From assembly GCA_025358575.1 (NCBI GenBank), contig JANYJA010000117.1:1-51911 (forward strand): a DNA stretch of 51,911 bases, in the 5' to 3' direction. Every line of letters starts with the position of its first letter. The first letter of the stretch is position 1. Positions 45,841 through 51,911 of the stretch are shown one piece after another. Position numbers and translations under genes: made by a program. Origin of the DNA: Terriglobia bacterium (GTDB taxonomy: Bacteria; Acidobacteriota; Terriglobia; Bryobacterales; Bryobacteraceae). Under the pieces are notes generated by a model. That model was not told the origin of the DNA. It did not search any database and was given only the letters and a program-made list of their open reading frames with translations.

Positions 45841-47055
45841 ATGAAGACGCCGGTTTATTTCGATAATCACGCTACCACGCAGATGGACCCGAGAGTCCTG
45901 AAGGCAATGCTGCCTTATTTCACAGAGCATTTTGGGAATGCGGCGAGCCGCAACCACAGCTTTGGATGGGAAGCCGAGAAGGCCGTCGACAAGGCGCGCA
46001 AGCAGATTGCGGATCTGATTGGCGCGACGCCGAAAGAGATCATTTTTACCAGCGGGGCCACGGAGTCGAACAACCTGGCGATTAAAGGCGTGGCGGAGAT
46101 GTATGGCGAGAAGGGCAACCACATTATTACCGCGGCCACGGAGCACAAAGCGGTGCTCGACACGTGCAAGAAGCTCGAGAAGGAAGGCTTCCGCGTTACC
46201 TATCTGCCGTTGAAGGAAGACGGGCTGCTGGACCTGGATCTGCTGCGGCAAGCGATCACCGACAAGACGATTCTGGTCACGATCATGTACGCCAACAATG
46301 AGATTGGCGTGATCCAGCCGATTGCCGAGATCGGCAAGATTTGCCACGAGCGGGGCGTCTTGTTCCACACCGATGGTGTGCAGGCGGTGGGCAAGGTTCC
46401 GGTGAACGTGATCAAGGACAACATCGACATGATGTCGATCACCGGGCACAAGATTTACGGACCGAAGGGCGTCGGCGCGTTGTATGTGCGACGGAAAGGT
46501 CCGCGGGTGCAATTGACGGCGCAGATGGATGGCGGGGGACATGAGCGCGGGATGCGGTCCGGCACTATGAATACGCCGGGTATCGTGGGCCTGGGCGAAG
46601 CCTGTGCGATCTGCCAGCAGGATATGGCGGAAGAGTCCAAGCGCCTGAGCCACCTTCGCGACAAGCTGAAGAGCAAGCTGGAATCCGAGCTGGACGAAGT
46701 GTTCATCAATGGCTCGATGGAGCACCGACTGCCGCACAATTTGAACATGAGCTTTGCGTACGTCGAGGGCGAATCGCTGTTGATGGGCATCAACGATATT
46801 GCGGTGTCGAGCGGATCGGCTTGCACTTCGGCGACTCTGGAACCGAGCTACGTCTTAAAGGCTCTGGGGGTGGGTGACGATCTGGCGCATACGTCCATTC
46901 GTTTCGGCTTGGGCCGGTTCAATACCGAAGAAGAAGTCGACTATGTGGCCGACCGGATGATATCCGTGGTGCGCAAGTTGCGCGATCTTTCGCCGCTTTA
47001 CGAAATGGCGAAAGAGGGGATCGATTTGAGCAAGGTTCAGTGGGCAGCCGAGTAG
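45841..47055 (+). CDS. iscS: Cysteine desulfurase IscS
   Basis: The 404-residue PLP enzyme has the same length as E. coli IscS. It shows [41 protein letters not shown], the PLP lysine in [20 protein letters not shown] and the catalytic cysteine loop [21 protein letters not shown]. The loop and the C-terminal tail ending [11 protein letters not shown] are those of group I IscS rather than SufS or NifS. It supplies sulfur for clusters on IscU. GAGGAAA lies 8 bases upstream of ATG 45841. Confidence 0.98.
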   Translation: MKTPVYFDNHATTQMDPRVLKAMLPYFTEHFGNAASRNHSFGWEAEKAVDKARKQIADLIGATPKEIIFTSGATESNNLAIKGVAEMYGEKGNHIITAATEHKAVLDTCKKLEKEGFRVTYLPLKEDGLLDLDLLRQAITDKTILVTIMYANNEIGVIQPIAEIGKICHERGVLFHTDGVQAVGKVPVNVIKDNIDMMSITGHKIYGPKGVGALYVRRKGPRVQLTAQMDGGGHERGMRSGTMNTPGIVGLGEACAICQQDMAEESKRLSHLRDKLKSKLESELDEVFINGSMEHRLPHNLNMSFAYVEGESLLMGINDIAVSSGSACTSATLEPSYVLKALGVGDDLAHTSIRFGLGRFNTEEEVDYVADRMISVVRKLRDLSPLYEMAKEGIDLSKVQWAAE

Positions 47056-47093
47056 GACGCTAGTTTAGACGAGACGAGAAGAGGAGAATCGAC

Positions 47094-47510
47094 ATGGCTT
47101 ATTCCGATAAAGTTTTGGATCATTACAACAACCCGCGCAACGTGGGTTCAATGGATCGCAACGACCCCAATGTGGGCACGGGCATGGTAGGGGCACCCGA
47201 ATGCGGTGACGTGATGAAGCTGCAGTTGAAGGTGAACGAAACTTCGGGGATCATTGAAGACGCCAAGTTCAAGACGTTCGGCTGCGGCAGTGCGATCGCT
47301 TCGTCGTCGCTGGCGACTGAATGGCTGAAGGGTAAGTCGGTGGATGAAGCGCTGTTGATTAAGAACACGGCGATTGTGAACGAGCTCAGCTTGCCGCCGG
47401 TGAAGATTCACTGCTCGGTGCTGGCCGAAGATGCGATCAAGGCTGCAATTTCCGACTACAAGAGCAAGCAGACGACGCGCAAGCCGGTTGCGGAAGCGGT
47501 CGCTCACTAA
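47094..47510 (+). CDS. iscU: Fe-S cluster scaffold protein IscU
   Basis: The 138-residue scaffold has the cluster ligands in GAPECGDVMKLQ, the second cysteine in KTFGCGSAIASSSLATEW, and the third in LPPVKIHCSVLAEDAI, where LPPVK is the segment recognised by HscA. An AGGAGA lies 8 bases before ATG 47094. It builds [2Fe-2S] and [4Fe-4S] clusters that HscA/HscB release to targets. The alanine/lysine-rich C-terminal tail (TTRKPVAEAVAH) is slightly longer than in E. coli. Confidence 0.98.
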   Translation: MAYSDKVLDHYNNPRNVGSMDRNDPNVGTGMVGAPECGDVMKLQLKVNETSGIIEDAKFKTFGCGSAIASSSLATEWLKGKSVDEALLIKNTAIVNELSLPPVKIHCSVLAEDAIKAAISDYKSKQTTRKPVAEAVAH

Positions 47511-47522
47511 GGAAACACGTCA

Positions 47523-47858
47523 ATGGTGGAAACGGCTGCGATTCAGGTAACTCCGAAGGCGATCGCGAAAATCAAGAACGCGTTCGCCAAAGAAGGGGTG
47601 GAGGGCGGACTGCGCCTCGGCATTCTGGGCGGGGGTTGTTCCGGGCTGAGCTACCAATTCAAGTTCGACACGAAGACGAGACCCAATGACCGCGTTTTCG
47701 ACTTCGATGGTGTTAAGATTCTGATCGATCCGAAGAGCTTGGTATATCTGGCAGGCCTGACGCTGGATTATAAGGAGTCGCTGATGCAGTCCGGGTTTGT
47801 CTTCGATAATCCGAACGCGCAGAAAAGCTGCGGCTGCGGCACGTCTTTCGCGGGCTAG
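47523..47858 (+). CDS. iscA: A-type Fe-S carrier protein IscA
   Basis: The 111-residue HesB/IscA-type carrier has the three conserved cysteines: LGGGCSGLSYQF and CGCGTSF at the C-terminus. It carries clusters from IscU to apo-enzymes, mostly [4Fe-4S] ones. It follows iscU by 12 bp and precedes hscB by 15 bp. No unusual features. Confidence 0.97.
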   Translation: MVETAAIQVTPKAIAKIKNAFAKEGVEGGLRLGILGGGCSGLSYQFKFDTKTRPNDRVFDFDGVKILIDPKSLVYLAGLTLDYKESLMQSGFVFDNPNAQKSCGCGTSFAG

Positions 47859-47873
47859 GCGGTTGGTTTTTTC

Positions 47874-48503
47874 ATGGCCGCGGAAGAAATTTGCTGGAAG
47901 TGTGGCCAACTTTTTTCCGGGCATTTTTGCAATGCATGCGGGGCTATTCAGCCCCCGGCAGCGAACTACTTTGACTTCTTTGAACTGCCACCACATTTGA
48001 ACCTGGACGCGGCGGAGTTGGAGAAGCGCTTCTATGCGCTGAGCCGCCGATTGCATCCTGACGTGTTTGCGCGGCGAAGCGAGCGAGAGCAGCGATATTC
48101 GCTGGATGCGACAGCGGTCTTGAACGACGGTTATCGGGCATTACGCGACCCCATCAATCGAGCTGAGTACCTGCTGAAAGAGAGCGGGTTCGATATTGGG
48201 GAGCAGAAATCGAACCCAGTGCCGCCGGAGCTGCTGGAAGAGGTGTTCGAGCTGAACATGGCGCTAGAGGATCTTCGGTCGGGCGACTCGGACGCGGCTC
48301 CTCAGCTCGAAGACGCGCGCACGAAGTTTGTGGCGATGCGCGAACACATTGATCGCGATCTGTCGGCGAAGTTCGCGGCGTACGACGAATCGGAATCGCG
48401 CGAACTGTTGACGGAGATTCGCGGCGTGCTGAATCGCCGGCGGTACGTGCGCAACCTGGTGAATGAAGTGGAGAAGGCGTTGAGCGGCTATGTTCCAAAT
48501 TGA
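47874..48503 (+). CDS. hscB: Fe-S biogenesis co-chaperone HscB with N-terminal four-cysteine zinc-ribbon-like module
   Basis: The 209-residue J-type co-chaperone has HPD in [12 protein letters not shown] and a C-terminal three-helix IscU-binding domain ([21 protein letters not shown]). Before the J domain are two CxxC knuckles, [16 protein letters not shown], followed by [17 protein letters not shown]. coli HscB lacks these; human HSCB has a similar tetracysteine metal-binding module (CWNCG...CPQC) that leads into the J domain through an almost identical linker. The module probably binds zinc. The gene overlaps hscA by 14 bp, as expected of partners. Confidence 0.95.
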   Translation: MAAEEICWKCGQLFSGHFCNACGAIQPPAANYFDFFELPPHLNLDAAELEKRFYALSRRLHPDVFARRSEREQRYSLDATAVLNDGYRALRDPINRAEYLLKESGFDIGEQKSNPVPPELLEEVFELNMALEDLRSGDSDAAPQLEDARTKFVAMREHIDRDLSAKFAAYDESESRELLTEIRGVLNRRRYVRNLVNEVEKALSGYVPN

Positions 48504-50331
48504 TTTCGGCGAAAGTTCGGAGACGGTGGTCGGCATCGACCTGGGCACGACTAACAGCCTGGTGGCTTACATGGATGCCGCAACGCCGCGGGTGATTCGC
48601 GGCGAGGATGGCGACAATCTGGTTCCGAGCATTGTGTCGCTGGCGCCCAATGGCGAAATTGTGGTGGGGAATCCGGCGCGGCAGATGCTGATCGACCGTC
48701 CCGACCGGACGGTGTATTCCGCAAAACGGCTGATGGGCCGCGGCATTGGGGACGTGCAGGATGAGCTGAAGCTGTTCCCGTTCCGCGTGGCTGAGGGCAG
48801 CGAGCAGGTTGTTCGGATACAGTTGGGCGAGAAGCAATTCACGCCGCCGGAGATTGCCGCATTCGTGCTGCGGCAGTTGAAGAAGAACGCCGAAGCGGCT
48901 CTGGAGACGCAGGTGACGAAAGCCGTGATCACGGTTCCGGCTTACTTCAACGATGCGCAACGTCAGGCAACGAAGGATGCGGGGCGCATTGCCGGGCTTG
49001 AGGTGCTGCGGCTGGTGAATGAGCCGACCGCGGCCGCACTGGCATATGGTCTCGATAAACGCAAAAAGGGAACGGTCGCGGTTTATGACCTGGGCGGCGG
49101 GACTTTCGATATTTCGATTTTGAAACTGCACGACGGAATTTTCGAAGTATTGGCGACCAATGGGGATACCCACCTGGGTGGCGACGACATCGATAATTTG
49201 CTCATCCATATTGCGCTTGAAGATATTCAAAGCGAGTGGGGCGAGGACCTTTCAATCCATGGCGAAGCGGTGCAGACGCTGCGGCGCGCCGTGATCGCGG
49301 CGAAAGAATCGCTCTCTTTCTTGCCATCGGCGCAGATGGAATTTGCGTTTCACGGCAAGACGTACCATCGCGAAATCACGCGGGAATTATTTGACCGGCT
49401 GATCACCGGGATTGTGGATCGCACGCTAGGCCCCTGCCGCGATTGCATTCGGGACGCGGGCGTTTCCGTTGAGCAGATTGATGAAGTGGTGCTGGTCGGG
49501 GGGTCGACGCGCATTCCGTTGGTGCGCTCGGCGGTCGAGAAGCTGTTCCGCGCCAAGCCGCACACGGATCTGAACCCGGATGAAGTGGTGGCGCTGGGAG
49601 CGGCGGTGCAAGCTGGCATTCTCTCCGGCACGCTTGAGGACAATTTGCTGTTGGACGTGACGCCGCTTTCGCTCGGTATCGAGACAATGGGAGGGGTGGT
49701 GTCGAAGATCATCCATCGGAACTCGACGATTCCGGCCAGCGCGAGCGAATCGTTTACGACTTCAGTCGATGGCCAGCGCAATGTTCTGATTAATGTGGTG
49801 CAGGGTGAGCGCGAACTGGTGAAGGATAACCGTCCACTGGCGAGGTTCGATCTGAAAGATATCGATCCACTGCCGGCCGGTATGGCGCGAATTGAAGTGC
49901 GCTTCCTGATTGACGCGAACGGGATTCTGAACGTGACGGCGCGCGATGCTCGCACGGGTAAGGAGCAGTCGATGGACGTGAGGCCGATGTATGGGCTCAC
50001 GGATGAGCAGGTGGAGGCGATGTACAAAGCTTCCATAGACAATGCGGAAGCGGATTTTCACGCACGGCAGCTGGCGGAAGTCCGGGTGGACGCCGACGCG
50101 ATTCTTGCCGCGACGGAGAAGGCGCGGCAGAGCGATGCTTATACCGACCTTCCCGAGGAAGAGCGGCAGGCAATCGCGAAGGCTGTGAACGAGCTGCTGC
50201 TGTTGTATCACGGTCAAGATCATCTGCAGATTCGGTCGAAGATCGAAGAGCTGAATGCGGCCACCATGACGCTGGCTGAGAACATGATGAACGCGGCCGT
50301 GAAAGGCGCGCTGAAAGGAACTAAACTTTAA
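48490..50331 (+). CDS. hscA: Hsp70-family Fe-S chaperone HscA
   Basis: The 613-residue chaperone has the Hsp70 ATPase signatures [27 protein letters not shown] and [16 protein letters not shown], and a substrate-binding domain ([38 protein letters not shown]). Its order after hscB and its size (about 616 in E. coli) mark it as HscA rather than DnaK. It binds the LPPVK segment of IscU with HscB and drives cluster release. Its start lies inside the last codons of hscB; iscX follows 3 bp after its stop. Confidence 0.97.
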   Translation: MFQIDFGESSETVVGIDLGTTNSLVAYMDAATPRVIRGEDGDNLVPSIVSLAPNGEIVVGNPARQMLIDRPDRTVYSAKRLMGRGIGDVQDELKLFPFRVAEGSEQVVRIQLGEKQFTPPEIAAFVLRQLKKNAEAALETQVTKAVITVPAYFNDAQRQATKDAGRIAGLEVLRLVNEPTAAALAYGLDKRKKGTVAVYDLGGGTFDISILKLHDGIFEVLATNGDTHLGGDDIDNLLIHIALEDIQSEWGEDLSIHGEAVQTLRRAVIAAKESLSFLPSAQMEFAFHGKTYHREITRELFDRLITGIVDRTLGPCRDCIRDAGVSVEQIDEVVLVGGSTRIPLVRSAVEKLFRAKPHTDLNPDEVVALGAAVQAGILSGTLEDNLLLDVTPLSLGIETMGGVVSKIIHRNSTIPASASESFTTSVDGQRNVLINVVQGERELVKDNRPLARFDLKDIDPLPAGMARIEVRFLIDANGILNVTARDARTGKEQSMDVRPMYGLTDEQVEAMYKASIDNAEADFHARQLAEVRVDADAILAATEKARQSDAYTDLPEEERQAIAKAVNELLLLYHGQDHLQIRSKIEELNAATMTLAENMMNAAVKGALKGTKL

Positions 50332-50334
50332 ACC

Positions 50335-50547
50335 ATGCCTGGACTCACGTGGGACCACACCGAAAATATTGCGCTGGCGTTGCAGGAGGCGCACCCGGAG
50401 ATCGATCCGCTGCACATTCGGTACACCGATTTGCACAAGTGGATTACGGAACTAGCGGACTTCGGCGACGACCCGACGAAGTCAACCGAGGGCAAGCTTG
50501 AAGCCATCCAAATGGCTTGGTATGAAGAGTTTCAGGAAAATCAGTAG
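50335..50547 (+). CDS. iscX: Fe-S assembly protein IscX
   Basis: The 70-residue acidic product matches Isc[53 protein letters not shown]. It binds IscS and iron and modulates the desulfurase. In the classic operon fdx, coding for a [2Fe-2S] ferredoxin, lies between hscA and iscX; only 3 bp separate them here, so fdx is absent from this operon. It ends the isc cluster; rpmI follows 38 bp later. Confidence 0.97.
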   Translation: MPGLTWDHTENIALALQEAHPEIDPLHIRYTDLHKWITELADFGDDPTKSTEGKLEAIQMAWYEEFQENQ

Positions 50548-50585
50548 GCTGTGATACTATTGAAAAGTTCCCGAGAAAATTCGAT

Positions 50586-50780
50586 ATGCCGAAGTTAAAG
50601 ACTCACAAAGGCGCGGCCAAGCGGTTCAAGAAGACTGGAACCGGTCTAGTGGTGCGCTCACACGCGTTTGGGCGTCACATTCTGACGTCTAAATCGCGTA
50701 AGAGAAAAAATAAGCTTCACACCACTGTGGTTGCCGATAAATCAGACCAAGCCAAGTTGAAGCGGATGATTCCCTACTAG
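50586..50780 (+). CDS. rpmI: 50S ribosomal protein L35
   Basis: The 64-residue basic protein is typical: [34 protein letters not shown]. It is followed after 85 bp by rplT. The infC gene that normally precedes rpmI-rplT is not here; iscX lies upstream. A 38-bp gap separates it from iscX and no clear promoter was recognised in it. Confidence 0.97.
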   Translation: MPKLKTHKGAAKRFKKTGTGLVVRSHAFGRHILTSKSRKRKNKLHTTVVADKSDQAKLKRMIPY

Positions 50781-50865
50781 GGGATCGACCCAAATCCGTG
50801 AGCGGACGGTGCTCTTCGCACGTGCCCGATTCGCCAAACCCAAATCAAAATACAGGAGTTGAAAC

Positions 50866-51267
50866 GTGCCCAGAGTCAAACGTGGTTCCAAACGCAGAGC
50901 GTCGCGCGCTAAGACCTTAGAACGCGCTTCCGGATTTTTCCTAACCAAGAGCAAATTGCACCGCGCCGCGCAGGAAGCGGTAGAGCGCGCGTTGAAGTTC
51001 GCCTACACGGGGCGCAAACACAAGAAGCGCGAGTATCGCTCGCTGTGGATAGTGCGAATCAATGCGGCCTGTAAAGAAGCCGGGCTTTCTTACAGCCGGT
51101 TCATGCACGGATTGAAACTAGCCGGCATTGAGCTGGACCGCAAGGTGCTGGCGGAAGTGGCTTATGCCGACGCAGCGGCTTTCGCCGTGCTAGCGGGGTC
51201 AGCCAAAACGGCGCTGGATGCCAAGCCGAAACCGTCGCAAGCTGTAAGACCTGAGCCGACTAAGTAA
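50866..51267 (+). CDS. rplT: 50S ribosomal protein L20
   Basis: The 133-residue product has the L20 core ([73 protein letters not shown]). It is longer than the usual 118 or so because of a C-terminal extension ([23 protein letters not shown]). It starts with GTG at 50866 nine bases after CAGGAG. L20 is an early 23S rRNA assembly protein. The stop overlaps the next ATG (TAATG). Confidence 0.97.
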   Translation: MPRVKRGSKRRASRAKTLERASGFFLTKSKLHRAAQEAVERALKFAYTGRKHKKREYRSLWIVRINAACKEAGLSYSRFMHGLKLAGIELDRKVLAEVAYADAAAFAVLAGSAKTALDAKPKPSQAVRPEPTK

Positions 51268-51509
51268 TGGGCATTCTCGATCAGGAAACTGATTCGCTGG
51301 CGGGCCTTGAGGATCGCATTCAAAAAGCGGTTCAACTGGTCACGCGTTTGCGGCAGGAGAAGGAAGCGGCATTGAAAGATGCCGCCGACGCACATGCACA
51401 GACGGCGAAGCTGGCGCATGAGCTGGAATCGCTTCAAGCCGAGCGGAAGCAAGTTCGCGGGCGGATAGAGAAGCTGCTGGGCCACATCGATCATTTAGGC
51501 ACGAGTTAG
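51267..51509 (+). CDS. Small coiled-coil protein, ZapB-like
   Basis: The 80-residue product is almost wholly helical with a heptad-like pattern (LAGLEDRIQKAVQLVTRLRQEKEAALKDA, KLAHELESLQAERKQVRGRIEKLLGHID). Small coiled coils next to zapA in many bacteria are ZapB-like Z-ring stabilisers, so that role is inferred from position. The ATG overlaps the rplT stop by one base, and zapA starts 10 bp after its stop. Confidence 0.8.
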   Translation: MGILDQETDSLAGLEDRIQKAVQLVTRLRQEKEAALKDAADAHAQTAKLAHELESLQAERKQVRGRIEKLLGHIDHLGTS

Positions 51510-51519
51510 AACTTCCTTC

Positions 51520-51780
51520 GTGGAACCCGCCGCCAAAAAACCGGTCCGCGTCACCATCTTTCATCAGCAATACGCACTCCTCACACAGGGTGATCCGCGC
51601 GAGGTGGAAGCGGTGGCGCAGACAGTGGATGATCTCATGGTTTCGATCGCGTCGAAGGCGCCGACTGCGGATTCCACGCGTATTGCGGTGCTGGCGTGCC
51701 TTGAGTTGGCGGATAAATTGAGATCGCTGGAGCAGAAGACGGCGCAATTGAATTTACTGCTGGGGCAGTTGGTCGAGTAG
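51520..51780 (+). CDS. zapA: Cell division protein ZapA
   Basis: The 86-residue product matches ZapA: VRVTIFHQQYALLTQGDPREVEAVAQTVDDLM, then RIAVLACLELADKLRSLEQKTAQLNLLLGQL. It crosslinks FtsZ protofilaments at mid-cell. It begins with GTG at 51520, close behind the coiled-coil gene, forming rpmI-rplT-zapB-like-zapA. The 131 bp that follow reach the window edge and hold no gene I could recognise, apart from an inverted repeat at 51818. Confidence 0.92.
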   Translation: MEPAAKKPVRVTIFHQQYALLTQGDPREVEAVAQTVDDLMVSIASKAPTADSTRIAVLACLELADKLRSLEQKTAQLNLLLGQLVE

Positions 51781-51817
51781 GACTGCCTGCCTTACTTTCC
51801 CGGAACAATGTTGATCG

Positions 51818-51832
51818 AGTTCAGCCTGAACT
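51818..51832. repeat. Inverted repeat after zapA
   Basis: AGTTCAG and CTGAACT flank a single central base. As RNA it could form a 5-bp stem with a five-base loop. It lies in the post-zapA region, where many bacteria carry the 6S RNA gene, but nothing else ties it to that RNA. Confidence 0.35.
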
Positions 51833-51911
51833 AGGTGTGCGCCGCATTGAGTTAGGTGAGTTTGGACAGCGATAGTAAACCGTACGTCTTTGTATCATTC
51901 GTCACCGATCC

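Overview
The window looks like a chromosomal segment of an acidobacterium of the Solibacter/Bryobacter type. The inference rests on gene content: two pairs of PSCyt/DUF1549/DUF1553 c-type cytochrome genes with DUF1501 genes, a soluble poly-HAMP sensor kinase, a PEP-CTERM protein, an Hfq with an N-terminal extension, and moderately high GC. No phage, CRISPR array, complete insertion sequence, rRNA or tRNA gene was recognised.

Layout. 1-3.2 kb: N-terminal part of a very long poly-HAMP kinase (minus strand, running off the left edge), with exact 276-bp repeats and an 11-bp duplication that breaks the frame. 3.3-7.5 kb: DUF1553/DUF1501 pair 1. 7.5-8.5 kb: KirBac-type potassium channel. 8.6-15.4 kb: reductive pyrimidine catabolism operon (preT-preA-hydA-amidase-mmsA) turning uracil/thymine towards beta-alanine and acyl-CoA; preA and hydA are frameshifted and preT probably is. 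15.5-19.1 kb: aldo/keto reductase, small secreted PPGLEK-motif protein, methyltransferase (frameshifted C-terminus), glycine-zipper protein and zinc alcohol dehydrogenase. 19.2-23.8 kb: DUF1553 (with LamG insert)/DUF1501 pair 2. 23.8-28.3 kb: M28 peptidase divergent from a tightly coupled aminotransferase, Gfo/Idh oxidoreductase and secreted helix-hairpin-helix protein. 28.3-31.3 kb: ssb, rhlE-type helicase, TPR protein, thioesterase and hfq. 31.3-32.35 kb: mostly non-coding, holding a decayed Old Yellow Enzyme remnant. 32.3-39.2 kb: PP2C phosphatase with three overlapping or closely packed genes for exported Ig-like, propeller-like and ASH-domain proteins, then an ABC ATPase/FtsX permease pair. 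39.2-44.3 kb: typA, PEP-CTERM protein, orphan antitoxin, trmFO-xerC. 44.3-51.9 kb: beta-propeller lipoprotein, a full isc operon (iscR-S-U-A-hscB-hscA-iscX, no ferredoxin gene), then rpmI-rplT-zapB-like-zapA.

The clearest functional units are the isc operon, preceded by a promoter and a near-consensus type-1 IscR operator; the pyrimidine degradation operon; and the PP2C/exported-protein operon, which is the best candidate here for an undescribed system. The HscB carries an N-terminal four-cysteine zinc-ribbon-like module resembling that of human HSCB.

Five of the six coding indels I can identify lie between 12.1 and 17.5 kb. Long genes elsewhere (921, 1044, 832 and 603 codons) are intact. 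This local cluster means either decay of the pyrimidine operon or locally poor consensus sequence; the sequence alone cannot decide.
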